Assembly (NCBI GenBank): GCA_012798065.1
Contig: JAAZNW010000007.1
Span: forward strand, 1 to 35,398
DNA: 35,398 nucleotides
Origin: Chloroflexota bacterium
GTDB lineage: Bacteria; Chloroflexota; Anaerolineae; Anaerolineales; Anaerolineaceae
Direction: 5' to 3'
A model generated the notes under the pieces. It was not told the DNA's origin. It did not search any database and worked only from the letters and a program-made list of their open reading frames with translations. Below are positions 7,724 to 16,573 of the stretch, piece by piece. The stretch's first letter is position 1. Every line of letters begins with the position of its first letter. Both the position numbers and the translations under genes were made by a program.

Positions 7724-9304
7724 ATGGCGAGCAACAAAGAGCTACTAAAGAAAATCCTGGGGGAGCTTCCATTGACAGCCGAGGTTTACCAGTTGCTGCA
7801 GCAATCTGATCGCCCGCTGCCGAATCATTTTTCGTTGCGCAACATCCGAAAGGTACTTCCTGAAGCAGTGGCGGCTGTACAAAAGTCATGCGCTCAATAC
7901 CCTGCGGGCAAGAACGTATTCATCTTCGCATCCACCCATTACTGGCTGGAGCATGGCGTGATAACCGGATTGGCGCTTTCAGGGCTCGGTCACGATGTGA
8001 CCATCGGCTATTACCCTTACGGTCGTTGGGATTTCAATTCTCCGCAGTTTGACGTGCGGCGCCAAAGTGTATATTCAGCCACCGTCTTGCGTCCAGCCTC
8101 CGCGGTGATGAATTTCGAAAACCTGCTACACACCCATTCTTCATTCTCATTGCTGCCTGAGGCCCTGCAACAGGCTGTTGACCAGGTGACTGACTTCGAC
8201 TACATGTACGCGTTCCAGACAGAAGAAGTGAATAGGGAAGACCCTTTTTACCTATTCAGGCATGAGCGCAATCTACACGCGGCGAAATCGTTACTCACCT
8301 ACCTGCGTTCGTTGAAGACTGAAGTTGCCATCATCCCGAATGGCACGATCCTCGAATTTGGAATCGCATATAAGGTATGCGGTTACCTGAAGATTCCCAC
8401 CACAACTTACGAGTTCAGCGATAAACGCCATTCGATGTGGCTGGCGCATAACCAGGAAATCATGCAGCAGAACACTGATGAGCTGTGGAAAACCCACGCC
8501 AATTATCAACTCACCAACGCTGACCTTGAGGAATTAAAGGTACTGCTCTCTTCACGGAAAAACGCCTCCACTTATGGTGATTTTTCTCGCCAGTGGCAGC
8601 GGGTTCCCGCTGAAGGACAGGCAGCCATTCAGGCGAAACTGGGGTTTGATGGAAAGCCCATCGTCCTGTTGGCTACCAACGTCCTCGGCGACAGCCTTAC
8701 CCTGGGGAGGAACACCTTCTCCAGGTCCATGTCTGAGTGGATCATTCGCACCATCCAGTATTTCATTGAAAAACCTGAAGTGCAACTGGTTATCCGCATC
8801 CATCCGGGTGAAGCCTTGATCAAGCATGGCAGTATTCTGGACCTTATTCGAAAAACGCTGCCAACCTTGCCGCCGCATATTCACCTTATTGAACCGCTGG
8901 CTGAAGTGAACACATACGACCTGATGGATATTGCCGATTTGGGGTTGGTATACACCACCACCGTTGGGCTCGAAATGGCGATGCGCGGCATTCCTGTCAT
9001 TGTGGCAGGTAAAACCCACTACCGCAACCGCGGCTTCACCCATGATCCCAACACCTGGGTGGACTACTTCAAGCTGCTCAACAGGCTGCTGACCTGTTTA
9101 CGTGAATGCCGCCTGCAGGAAGACCAGGTCAACCTCGCCTGGAAATACGCTTACCTGTTCTTTTTCAAGTATCCCCTGCCGTTTCCCTGGCATATGACGC
9201 GCCTGAAAGAAGATCTCGAGGAATATCCATTAGAATACGTGCTTTCAGAGCCTGGTTTAGAGAAATTTCGTTCAACGCTTCAACTGCTGCTCTCTACAAG
9301 ATAA
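7724..9304 (+). CDS. Capsule_synth-like (KpsC/KpsS-related) surface carbohydrate protein, copy 1
   Basis: A 526-residue cytoplasmic-looking protein with a GT-B like layout. An N-terminal alpha/beta half (FASTHYWLEHGVITGLAL) is followed by a C-terminal half with VIRIHPGE and VYTTTVGLEMAMRGIPVIVAG. The second motif is the T-x-G-x-E-x(2-3)-G-x-P-V-I signature of the Capsule_synth family, to which the Kdo transferases KpsC and KpsS belong. By analogy it may transfer a Kdo-like or nonulosonic acid sugar from a CMP donor; this is inference. It starts at the base after the ABC ATPase stop. A second protein of the same architecture is encoded at 23566-25176, and the two share the VLLATNVLGDSLTLGRNTF / VAVFTNVIFDTSQVHANTL block. 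Confidence 0.7.
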   Translation: MASNKELLKKILGELPLTAEVYQLLQQSDRPLPNHFSLRNIRKVLPEAVAAVQKSCAQYPAGKNVFIFASTHYWLEHGVITGLALSGLGHDVTIGYYPYGRWDFNSPQFDVRRQSVYSATVLRPASAVMNFENLLHTHSSFSLLPEALQQAVDQVTDFDYMYAFQTEEVNREDPFYLFRHERNLHAAKSLLTYLRSLKTEVAIIPNGTILEFGIAYKVCGYLKIPTTTYEFSDKRHSMWLAHNQEIMQQNTDELWKTHANYQLTNADLEELKVLLSSRKNASTYGDFSRQWQRVPAEGQAAIQAKLGFDGKPIVLLATNVLGDSLTLGRNTFSRSMSEWIIRTIQYFIEKPEVQLVIRIHPGEALIKHGSILDLIRKTLPTLPPHIHLIEPLAEVNTYDLMDIADLGLVYTTTVGLEMAMRGIPVIVAGKTHYRNRGFTHDPNTWVDYFKLLNRLLTCLRECRLQEDQVNLAWKYAYLFFFKYPLPFPWHMTRLKEDLEEYPLEYVLSEPGLEKFRSTLQLLLSTR

Positions 9305-9315
9305 AGAGGTAGATG

Positions 9316-10821
9316 ATGGATGATCAAGAATATGAAAACCTGCTTTTCAGGCGGCAGTATTTTATAGGTCCTAAAGAATTAGGGATTTCCGGTTGGAACC
9401 TTACTCACCTGCCGGATGGCAAAATCCTGAGCGCTCACCCTGAACTGGAAGTTACTGATTGGAATGGAAAGCACACGCGTTACGTTCTCATCGGCTACAT
9501 TTTTGATCCTTTCCATCCTGAGCGCACAAATCAAGGCATTTTAGAGGCAATTGACCGCTGCAAAACCGATACCGGGTCAATCTTCGAGATGCTTGAAGAC
9601 AAAAGCGGGCATTATGTGCTATTCGTTTACGATGATGAAATGAACATTGCTCTCACTGACGCCTGCGGGATCAAGCAAATCTCATACTACTGTGATGAGA
9701 ATGGAAAGAGTTATTATTCATCACAACCAGCCCTGATCGCGCAAAAACTCAGCCTCCCCGTTTCGGATGAAGCCATTCACTATATGGACTCGGCGAAATA
9801 TAAGAAAAAGCTGGAGCCCTGGTGGCCGGTGGAGTCTTCACCTTATAAGAGAATAAGGCGTTTGGTGCCGAATCACTATCTGAACCTTGCCACAAACGAG
9901 CAAGTTCGTTTCTGGCCGAATAAGAAGCTGAAGCGTTATTCTCTGAAAGAAGGCACGATCCTGGCTGGGGAGCTATTAAAAGGCATCTGTAAAGCCTGTT
10001 TTCAACGCTACCCCATGGCATTAACCTTTACCGGAGGATACGACTCCCGGGTTCTCTTAGCCGCCTGTAAAGAATTCGCTGATCAGATTGAACTTTTTTC
10101 TATGATTTACCGCAACCTCACAGAACAAAGTGAAGACCTGCGGATTCCCCAGGCAATCGCGGCAGAAAAACAACTCAAGTATCATCAAATTAAATGCGAC
10201 GCGGAAATACCAGCCGGGTTTCAAGATGTCTATGAGCGCAGTAATCAAGGGTATAAAACTGATTGGATGAGCCTTGTGTATGGCAGGTATATCCATTTTC
10301 CTGCCAATGTATTGATCGTCAAAGGCAACATTGCAGAAGTGGCTCGTTGTTCTTTCTGGCAGGATGGCATTTACCCTGTAGAAGTAACTGTGGATACGCT
10401 TGTGGATGCTACCGCCTTAGGACACGAACCCCTTATTTTACAATCCATGGGAAAATGGTTGGATGAAGCCAAACCCACCGAAAAGTTCGGATATAAAATC
10501 ATGGATATTTTCGCCTGGGAGGTGGAGGCAGGGGGGTGGCAGTCTATGAGCCACAATGTTTTTGCTTTGTCGCAGGAAGAATTTTCTCCATTTGGCAACC
10601 GGCGCCTTCTTGATATTATGTTAGGCGTGCACAAGCGCTATCGCTGCTGGCCCGATATTACCCTCGAACAGGAAATCATCAAATACCTCTGGCGTGACCT
10701 TTCACAATACTCCTATTTCTCTTCGTGGAATTTGCATAATTACAAAAAGAAGTTTTATGATGGCGACCTGTTGAATTTCCTGCGCAAGATTAAACTTATA
10801 CTGAAGAGGAGCATTAAATGA
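9316..10821 (+). CDS. asparagine synthase-like amidotransferase lacking the N-terminal cysteine
   Basis: About 501 residues. The C-terminal half has the PP-loop ATP-pyrophosphatase motif as TFTGGYDSRVLLAA (about residue 235), a variant of SGGxDS from asparagine synthetase B. The N-terminal region resembles the Ntn glutaminase domain (GHYVLFVYDDEMNIALTDACG) but begins MDDQEY, so the catalytic Cys2 is missing and glutamine hydrolysis is unlikely. Such proteins in O-antigen and capsule loci are thought to form amides on sugar carboxylates, or other N-linked groups, by adenylation. The acceptor is unknown here. AAGAGG is spaced 6 bases from ATG 9316 and 3 from ATG 9313. Its stop overlaps the pseB start (ATGA). 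Confidence 0.72.
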   Translation: MDDQEYENLLFRRQYFIGPKELGISGWNLTHLPDGKILSAHPELEVTDWNGKHTRYVLIGYIFDPFHPERTNQGILEAIDRCKTDTGSIFEMLEDKSGHYVLFVYDDEMNIALTDACGIKQISYYCDENGKSYYSSQPALIAQKLSLPVSDEAIHYMDSAKYKKKLEPWWPVESSPYKRIRRLVPNHYLNLATNEQVRFWPNKKLKRYSLKEGTILAGELLKGICKACFQRYPMALTFTGGYDSRVLLAACKEFADQIELFSMIYRNLTEQSEDLRIPQAIAAEKQLKYHQIKCDAEIPAGFQDVYERSNQGYKTDWMSLVYGRYIHFPANVLIVKGNIAEVARCSFWQDGIYPVEVTVDTLVDATALGHEPLILQSMGKWLDEAKPTEKFGYKIMDIFAWEVEAGGWQSMSHNVFALSQEEFSPFGNRRLLDIMLGVHKRYRCWPDITLEQEIIKYLWRDLSQYSYFSSWNLHNYKKKFYDGDLLNFLRKIKLILKRSIK

Positions 10822-11825
10822 ATTGGTCTGACAGTGTCGTTCTGGTAACCGGAGGGACCGGTTCGTTCGGTAAGAAATTTATCGATATCATGCTCAAGGA
10901 ATATCATCCACGCAGGCTGGTCGTTTTCAGCCGGGATGAATTGAAGCAATTTGAAATGCAGGCGGCCGGGTTTTCACACCCTTCGCTGCGTTACTTCATT
11001 GGAGATATCCGCGACCTGCAGCGTTGCCGGCGCGCCTTTGAGGGTGTGGACCTGGTGGTGCACGCTGCCGCGCTCAAACAGGTGCCCGCCTGCGAATACA
11101 ACCCCATGGAAGCCATTAAGACCAATATCCTTGGGAGCAGTAATGTCATCGATGCCGCCATCGACGCTGGAGTCAGCCGGGTTGTGGCGTTGAGCACGGA
11201 CAAAGCCGTCAACCCCATCAACCTTTACGGCGCGACCAAACTGGCTGCGGAAAAATTATTTGTGCAATCCAATGCATATGCTGGTGCCAGAAAAACACGT
11301 TTTACCTGTGTGCGTTATGGAAATGTCGTCGGCAGCCGCGGCTCGGTGGTGCCGTTTTTCCTCAAACAACGCGAGACTGGCAGGGTGACGGTCACCGATG
11401 AACGTATGACGCGCTTTTGGATCAGCCTGGAGCAGGGTGTGCGATTTGTCATCCGCGCGGTTGAAAACATGCACGGCGGGGAAGTGTTTGTTCCCAAGAT
11501 CCCCAGCATGACGGTCACCGACCTGGCTCGTGCCATCGCTCCCGAGGCTGCGATTGATTTCATTGGTATCCGCCCGGGTGAGAAACTGCATGAAGTTCTC
11601 ATCTCAGAAGATGAAGCGCGCCAGACGGTTGAACTGGAAGATATGTTCGTGGTGCAACCGGCGGAGTCTCTCTGGTTCGGCAGGGATTGGGAGGGCAAAG
11701 GACGTATGCTGGAAGATGGCTTCCGATACTCTTCCAATAACAACGATCAGTGGTTGAACGTGGAACAAATTCAAAGCATTATCGCCCCCATCGAAGCCGA
11801 TTACCTGGCAGGCAGGCTGGGATGA
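10818..11825 (+). CDS. pseB: UDP-N-acetylglucosamine 4,6-dehydratase (inverting), PseB
   Basis: The 335-residue extended SDR is rich in PseB signatures: TGGTGSFGKKF, SRDELKQFEM, IGDIRD, AALKQVPACEYNPMEAIKTN, the catalytic block STDKAVNPINLYGATK, RYGNVVGSRGSVVPFF, and the C-terminal DGFRYSSNNNDQW. PseB removes water from UDP-GlcNAc and inverts C5, giving UDP-2-acetamido-2,6-dideoxy-L-arabino-hexos-4-ulose, the first step to pseudaminic acid. The C-terminus separates it from CapE/WbjB, the related first enzyme of UDP-L-FucNAc synthesis. It overlaps the preceding and following genes by 4 bases (ATGA). The usual next enzyme, the PseC aminotransferase, is not present; an RmlD-like reductase follows instead. 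Confidence 0.88.
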   Translation: MNWSDSVVLVTGGTGSFGKKFIDIMLKEYHPRRLVVFSRDELKQFEMQAAGFSHPSLRYFIGDIRDLQRCRRAFEGVDLVVHAAALKQVPACEYNPMEAIKTNILGSSNVIDAAIDAGVSRVVALSTDKAVNPINLYGATKLAAEKLFVQSNAYAGARKTRFTCVRYGNVVGSRGSVVPFFLKQRETGRVTVTDERMTRFWISLEQGVRFVIRAVENMHGGEVFVPKIPSMTVTDLARAIAPEAAIDFIGIRPGEKLHEVLISEDEARQTVELEDMFVVQPAESLWFGRDWEGKGRMLEDGFRYSSNNNDQWLNVEQIQSIIAPIEADYLAGRLG

Positions 11826-12742
11826 CGCGCTTCCTGGTTACCGGAGCAAGCGGTTTATTAGGGCTGAATTTTGCCCTGGCGGTGGATGGCAAAAAACACC
11901 AGGTCACCGGTGTTGCCAACACAGCCCCGATGTTGTGGGCAACTTTTAAAAACGTCCAGCTCGAGCTCACCCAACCCGGTGTGGTGGATGAGATGATAAA
12001 GGAGCATCAACCTGAAGTAGTGATTCATTGCGCCGCCATGGCGAATGTGGACGCCTGTGAAAATAACCCCGCCCAGGCACGGCTGGTGAACGCTGAACTA
12101 CCCGGCACGATCGCTGCAGCCTGTAAACGCCACAGGGTGCGCCTGGTTCACATTTCCACCGACGCGGTTTTTGACGGTAAGAAAGGGGACTATAGCGAAG
12201 AAGAACCCCCCCATCCGCTGAGCGTTTACGCCAGCACCAAGCTGGAGGGTGAACGAGCGGTACTCGCTGCCAATCCCGATGCGCTCGTGGCGCGCGTCAA
12301 CTTCTACGGTTGGAGCGCCGCGGGCAATCGCAGCCTGGCAGAGAATTTCGTGCGCAACCTGGAAGCAGGCAAGGAAATGATGGGCTTTACAGATGTCATC
12401 TTCTGCCCAATGAATATCCTCGATCTCAGCAGTGTGCTGGTGGAGGCTGCCGAACTGGATATCAGGGGTGTATATCACATGGTTGGCGCGCAGGCGATGA
12501 GCAAATTCCAGTTTGGCGTGGTTCTGGCAGAGCAATTCGGCTTTGACACCAGGCTCATCAAACCTGTCTCTGTAAATGACAGCGGTCTTAAAGCAGCGCG
12601 TTCGCCCAACCTGAGCCTCTCAACGGAAAAAATCGTAAAAGCCCTGGGGCATGAATTACCAGATTTTCACGAAGGCGTGAAGAAATTTTTTGACCAGTAC
12701 CGCCGCGGGTATCCGCAATACATCATGTCACTGAACGGCTAA
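11822..12742 (+). CDS. RmlD-like sugar 4-ketoreductase (SDR)
   Basis: Starting at the ATG overlapping the pseB stop (ATGA), the protein is 306 residues. It has an N-terminal Rossmann motif (TGASGLLG), STDAVFDG and the catalytic YASTKLEGE, all as in dTDP-4-dehydrorhamnose reductases. The other rhamnose genes (rmlA, rmlB, rmlC) are absent, and tight coupling to pseB suggests it acts on the PseB product or a downstream keto sugar. Reduction of the 4-keto group would give a 6-deoxy HexNAc with a 4-hydroxyl instead of the 4-amino group made by PseC. That substrate assignment is inference; acting on a dTDP sugar made elsewhere is the alternative. The track's earlier start at 11750 lies inside pseB and is not needed. 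Confidence 0.78.
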   Translation: MTRFLVTGASGLLGLNFALAVDGKKHQVTGVANTAPMLWATFKNVQLELTQPGVVDEMIKEHQPEVVIHCAAMANVDACENNPAQARLVNAELPGTIAAACKRHRVRLVHISTDAVFDGKKGDYSEEEPPHPLSVYASTKLEGERAVLAANPDALVARVNFYGWSAAGNRSLAENFVRNLEAGKEMMGFTDVIFCPMNILDLSSVLVEAAELDIRGVYHMVGAQAMSKFQFGVVLAEQFGFDTRLIKPVSVNDSGLKAARSPNLSLSTEKIVKALGHELPDFHEGVKKFFDQYRRGYPQYIMSLNG

Positions 12743-12764
12743 CAGGTAGGCGAAAGGAGCAAAA

Positions 12765-13832
12765 ATGGAATTGAAAATTGGTCAGCATTTTATCGGGTTG
12801 CAGCACCCTACCTACTTCATCGCAGACATTTCAGCCAACCACGATGGCAGCCTGGAGCGAGCCAAGATGCTCATCAGGCTCGCCAAAGAAGCTGGCGCTG
12901 ATGCTGCCAAGTTCCAGAACTTCCGCGCCCCAAAAATCGTGTCAGATTACGGCTTTAAAGCCATGCAGGGGCAGGTCTCTCATCAGGCTACCTGGAAGAA
13001 ATCCGTTTTCGAAGTCTACTCAGACGCCTCCATCCCTTTTGACTGGACTCCCATCCTCAAAGAGGAGTGCGATAAGTTAAATATTGATTACTTCTCCTCT
13101 CCCTATGATTTTGAAGCGGTTGATTATCTCGACCCGTTCGTGCCGGCGCACAAAATTGGTTCCGGCGACATTGACTGGCTGGAAATGCTGGAACACATTG
13201 CCCTCAAAGGAAAACCTGTCATTCTTTCCAGCGGTGCCGCCACCATCGGCGAGGTGCAGCAAGCGGTACACACCATCTTACCGCTTAACCAGCAGTTGGT
13301 CTTGCTGCAATGCAATACCAATTACACTGCCAGCCCGGTGAATTTTGACCATATACATTTGCGCGTATTACAAACCTATCAGACGCTCTTCCCGGAAATT
13401 CCTGTCGGGCTGTCAGACCACACGCACGGTCACGCTACTGTCCTCGGCGCAGTGGCGCTGGGGGCGAGGGTGATCGAAAAACATTTCACTGATGACACCA
13501 GCCGTGTAGGGCCTGATCACCCCTTCTCGATGACTCCCGTTACCTGGCGTGAGATGGTGGATCGCACACGCGAACTGGAACGCGCGCTTGGCTCAGCTGA
13601 TAAATCGGTCAGCGGTAACGAGGTAGACACTACCATTGTGCAGCGCCGCTGCCTGCGCGCCTCTCGTGATATTCGCTCCGGTGAGGTTTTCACCCGCGAG
13701 ATGATCGATGTGCTGCGCCCGGCTACTCCCGGCGCCATCCGCCCTGACCAGGTTTTTCAGGTGGTCGGAACCCGCGCACTCAAAGACATTCCCATGGGAA
13801 AAGAGTTGCGCTGGACGGATTTGGGAGAGTAA
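12765..13832 (+). CDS. NeuB/PseI-family nonulosonic acid synthase with SAF domain
   Basis: The 355-residue protein has the NeuB TIM barrel in residues about 1-280 (ADISANHDGSLERAKMLI, AAKFQ, HKIGSGDI, GLSDHTHGH, EKHFTDD). A C-terminal SAF/antifreeze-like domain follows at about 295-355 (LRASRDIRSGEVFTREMI ... KDIPMGKEL). The family condenses phosphoenolpyruvate with an N-acetylated aldose to make a 9-carbon 2-keto acid. Its place after PseB and the reductase suggests a pseudaminate-like product, but the exact substrate cannot be read. The start is supported by AAAGGAG about 6 bases upstream. It differs clearly from the second synthase at 22694-23569, which lacks SAF. Confidence 0.86.
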   Translation: MELKIGQHFIGLQHPTYFIADISANHDGSLERAKMLIRLAKEAGADAAKFQNFRAPKIVSDYGFKAMQGQVSHQATWKKSVFEVYSDASIPFDWTPILKEECDKLNIDYFSSPYDFEAVDYLDPFVPAHKIGSGDIDWLEMLEHIALKGKPVILSSGAATIGEVQQAVHTILPLNQQLVLLQCNTNYTASPVNFDHIHLRVLQTYQTLFPEIPVGLSDHTHGHATVLGAVALGARVIEKHFTDDTSRVGPDHPFSMTPVTWREMVDRTRELERALGSADKSVSGNEVDTTIVQRRCLRASRDIRSGEVFTREMIDVLRPATPGAIRPDQVFQVVGTRALKDIPMGKELRWTDLGE

Positions 13833-13833
13833 T

Positions 13834-14961
13834 TTGAAAGTTGTTTATTTCACCCGCGATTATTCACCTCATGACGAACGCTTTCTCACCGCGCTCGCGC
13901 AAACGCAACACGAGGTGTATTTCCTGCGGTTGTCGCCCTCAAGCGAAGTCCATTTACCACCCGGAATACGCGAAGTGAAATGGGTCGGCCCCCTCGCCGG
14001 TGAAATAATTTCTGATGACAGGCGCGCGGAAGATCTGAATCAGCTTCTTTCCAGGCTGCAGCCTGACGTGCTGCACGCCGGTCCACTGCACGGGCCGGCA
14101 TATATCGCCGGTTTAAGTGGCTTTACCCCGCTGGTGAGCATGTCCTGGGGTTCAGACATCCTGCATGATGGAGAAGTTGACGCCCTCGCCCGGGCAAAAA
14201 TCAACCTTTCACTGCATCGTTCCACGGTTTTCCTGGGCGACTGTCAGGCGGTGGTAGAAAAAGCGATCAACGCTTTCGCGTTTCCCGCGGAGCGGGTATT
14301 CCGGTTCCCGTGGGGGGTAGACCTGGCGCACTTTTCACCCTCAACAACCAGCCCGCTGCGCGCATCATTAGGCTGGCAGCAGCAATTCGTCTTCCTCAGC
14401 AACCGCTCCTTCGAAGAGATATATGGTGTAGACGTGGTCATGCGCGCCTTCATCCAGGCGCAATCTCGCGCCCCAAATATCCGCCTGTTATTGTATGGGA
14501 AGGGCAGCCTTCAACAAGAAATCATGCGCATGGCTGAAAACGCGGGAGTGATGCACAAGATCCATTTCGCTGCCTTTGCCGGGCATGAAGATCTGCCAGC
14601 CAGTTACCACGCCGCGGATGTATTCCTCAGCGCGTCTCATTGTGACGGTTCCTCTGTTTCACTGATGGAAGCGTTGGCCTGCGGCAAACCCGCGCTGGTT
14701 TCCAACATCCCCAGTAACCTCGAATGGGTGCACCACGGCGAAAATGGCTGGCTTTTTCAAGACGGTGATACTACAGGGCTGGCAGACGCCATGGTAGCGG
14801 TCAGCCGCAAGCCGAATCTTGAAAAGTTGGGTCAAAAATCCCGGGCGCTGGCCGAAGAAAAAGCTGACTGGTCGTGTAATTTCGCCGTGTTATTGCAGGC
14901 TTACCAAAAAGCCGTGGAATGGCGTACGCCCGCCCTGGAGATTACGGAGCGGGTGAAATGA
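13834..14961 (+). CDS. glycosyltransferase family 4
   Basis: The real start is probably TTG 13834, one base after the synthase stop and preceded by GGGAGAG, giving 375 residues (MKVVYFTRDYSPHDERF). The track's start at 13708 lies inside the synthase. It is a GT-B fold: the N-terminal acceptor domain has DVLHAGPLHGPA and SMSWGSDILHD, and the C-terminal donor domain has LLLYGKGSLQQEIM and SHCDGSSVSLMEALACGKPALVSN, the E-x7-E type nucleotide-sugar site of GT4. It is a cytoplasmic transferase adding one residue of the repeat; donor and linkage are unknown. It overlaps the next gene by 4 bases. Confidence 0.85.
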   Translation: MKVVYFTRDYSPHDERFLTALAQTQHEVYFLRLSPSSEVHLPPGIREVKWVGPLAGEIISDDRRAEDLNQLLSRLQPDVLHAGPLHGPAYIAGLSGFTPLVSMSWGSDILHDGEVDALARAKINLSLHRSTVFLGDCQAVVEKAINAFAFPAERVFRFPWGVDLAHFSPSTTSPLRASLGWQQQFVFLSNRSFEEIYGVDVVMRAFIQAQSRAPNIRLLLYGKGSLQQEIMRMAENAGVMHKIHFAAFAGHEDLPASYHAADVFLSASHCDGSSVSLMEALACGKPALVSNIPSNLEWVHHGENGWLFQDGDTTGLADAMVAVSRKPNLEKLGQKSRALAEEKADWSCNFAVLLQAYQKAVEWRTPALEITERVK

Positions 14962-15713
14962 AAGTGGTGGCCATCATCCAGGCGCGCATGAGTTCCACCC
15001 GCCTGCCCGGCAAAGTTTTAAAGCTGGCTTCAGGTCGCACAATGCTGGACCGCATGCTTGAACGCGTTAAAAAAGCGCGAACGATCAGCGAGGTGGTAAC
15101 AGCCACCACAACTGATCCTTCCGATGATAGTATTGCTCGCGCTTGTAAAAAACTGGGGGTGAGTGTGTTCCGCGGCAGCCTGCAGGATGTGCTCGATCGG
15201 TTTTACCAGGCATCGCGCATGCATCAAGCAGATATCATCGTGCGCCTCACCGGGGATTGCCCGTTGATCGACCCCGCGCTCATCGATGACGTGGTGAACG
15301 CTCTCACCCGGAAAAAGGTCGATTTTGCCTGCAACCGTCTTCCGCCGCCCTTTTCACGCACCTACCCCATCGGACTGGATGTGGAAGCCTGTACTTTCAA
15401 CGCGCTGGAGCAGGCCTGGTATGGAGCGAAAGAGAAGTTCGAACGCGAGCATGTGCTGCCTTACCTTTACGCTGTGCCTGGCAGGTTTTCCGTGCTTCAA
15501 TTGAATCACACCACAGACCTCGGTCACTTGCGCTGGACATTAGATACGCCCGAAGACCTGGTACTGCTGAGGCGTATCTACCGGTATTTTCAAGGCCGCA
15601 ATGACTTTTCATGGTTGCAGGTCTTACAATTACAGCAGCAAAAACCCAGCCTGTTCGCCATCAACGCGCAGGTGCGCCACAAAACCTACCTGGAAAATGA
15701 ATCCCCGAGATGA
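14958..15713 (+). CDS. SpsF/PseF-type cytidylyltransferase
   Basis: A 251-residue nucleotidyltransferase starting at the ATGA overlap. The N-terminus VAIIQARMSSTRLPGKVLK is the pyrophosphorylase loop of the CMP-sugar synthetase superfamily (SpsF, NeuA, PseF), and RLTGDCPLIDPALIDDV holds the metal-binding acidic residue. SpsF-type proteins sit with NeuB homologues in spore-coat and flagellar glycosylation loci and are expected to activate a nonulosonic acid with CTP. It follows the first NeuB-type synthase with one glycosyltransferase between, so it most likely activates that product. Two more cytidylyltransferase-like proteins are encoded downstream. Confidence 0.8.
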   Translation: MKVVAIIQARMSSTRLPGKVLKLASGRTMLDRMLERVKKARTISEVVTATTTDPSDDSIARACKKLGVSVFRGSLQDVLDRFYQASRMHQADIIVRLTGDCPLIDPALIDDVVNALTRKKVDFACNRLPPPFSRTYPIGLDVEACTFNALEQAWYGAKEKFEREHVLPYLYAVPGRFSVLQLNHTTDLGHLRWTLDTPEDLVLLRRIYRYFQGRNDFSWLQVLQLQQQKPSLFAINAQVRHKTYLENESPR

Positions 15714-16573
15714 CCATTAAAGAAATGTCAGAAAAAATCGTCTGTCCCCGATGCCAATCCTCTTTTGATAAGCACGATCCTGCTGTTTGGAGCTGCTCTT
15801 CCTGCGCTTACACAGTGCCATTATTTCAAGGAAAGCCGGTGTTCTCCGGGCATCCGCAAGAGCAGCAGCCGCAAGACAAGATAGAGCGCGGCGCAGACAA
15901 AGGCACAGCATGGCGCCGCGCCAATTGGCGCTTTATTCATGCTATTGCGGCATCTCTTCCCGCAGGGGCTGACGTGCTGGATGTTGGCGCAGGTCGCGGT
16001 GATTTTCGACAAATCTTCGCCCATCACTCATACATCGGGTTGGATATTTACCCTTACCCGGAAATTGACCTGGCGGTGGATCTGATCGAGATTAACCCAT
16101 TCAAAGAACGCTCGTTCGACCTGGTTGTGTTGGCGAATGTCATTGAGCATGTATACGAATATCGCAAACTGATCAGCCGCTGCGCGTTCCTGCTCAAGCC
16201 CGGTGGTCAGTTGCTGATAACAGTGCCCTTCCTGCTTAAGCTGCACCAGGAACCGGTGGATTACCATCGTTACACCCACTATGCCTTATTCCAGTTAGCA
16301 GAAGAAAACCAACTCAGTGTGGCGCGTTTTGAGGTTTATACCAATCCATTCGCGCTGCTGGACGAAGGGATTGCTGATGTGTGGGAGAACGTGCTTCCGC
16401 TGCGCCAAAGAATTGACCACCTGCACACCAAGGTGAAAGTAGCGCTTATTCAAAAGCTGGCGAACAGCATGAAAGCCAATCAGGCGGATGGTGTGGTGAA
16501 ACCCGTCCAAGAGAACAGCAATCCCCGGGTGCTGGGGTATATGTGTCTGTTTCAAAAGGATGCCCTTCAATGA
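15710..16573 (+). CDS. SAM-dependent methyltransferase with N-terminal zinc ribbon
   Basis: 287 residues beginning at the ATGA overlap. Residues about 10-33 contain two CxxC pairs (CPRC, CSSC), a Trm112-like zinc ribbon. Residues from about 75 form a class I methyltransferase fold with motif I DVLDVGAGRGDF and motif IV FDLVVLANVIEHV, of the Methyltransf_11 type. The likely role is O- or N-methylation of a sugar in the glycan, since all neighbours are glycan genes. In ABC-exported O-antigens a terminal methyl group can be the cap recognised by Wzt, which fits the Wzt-like C-terminal domain upstream. The substrate is inference. Confidence 0.78.
   Translation: MTIKEMSEKIVCPRCQSSFDKHDPAVWSCSSCAYTVPLFQGKPVFSGHPQEQQPQDKIERGADKGTAWRRANWRFIHAIAASLPAGADVLDVGAGRGDFRQIFAHHSYIGLDIYPYPEIDLAVDLIEINPFKERSFDLVVLANVIEHVYEYRKLISRCAFLLKPGGQLLITVPFLLKLHQEPVDYHRYTHYALFQLAEENQLSVARFEVYTNPFALLDEGIADVWENVLPLRQRIDHLHTKVKVALIQKLANSMKANQADGVVKPVQENSNPRVLGYMCLFQKDALQ

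Noticed and set aside
8552-9043. 163-residue antisense ORF
   Set aside because: It lies wholly within the first Capsule_synth-like gene, whose frame has clear family motifs; there is no ribosome site or domain.
10818-11825. CapE/WbjB (UDP-L-FucNAc pathway) identity for the dehydratase
   Set aside because: The C-terminal DGFRYSSNNNDQW and the RYGNVVGSRGSVVPFF block follow PseB, and WbjC/WbjD partners are absent.
11822-12742. Rhamnose biosynthesis cluster
   Set aside because: Only the RmlD-like gene is present; no rmlA, rmlB or rmlC is seen in the window.
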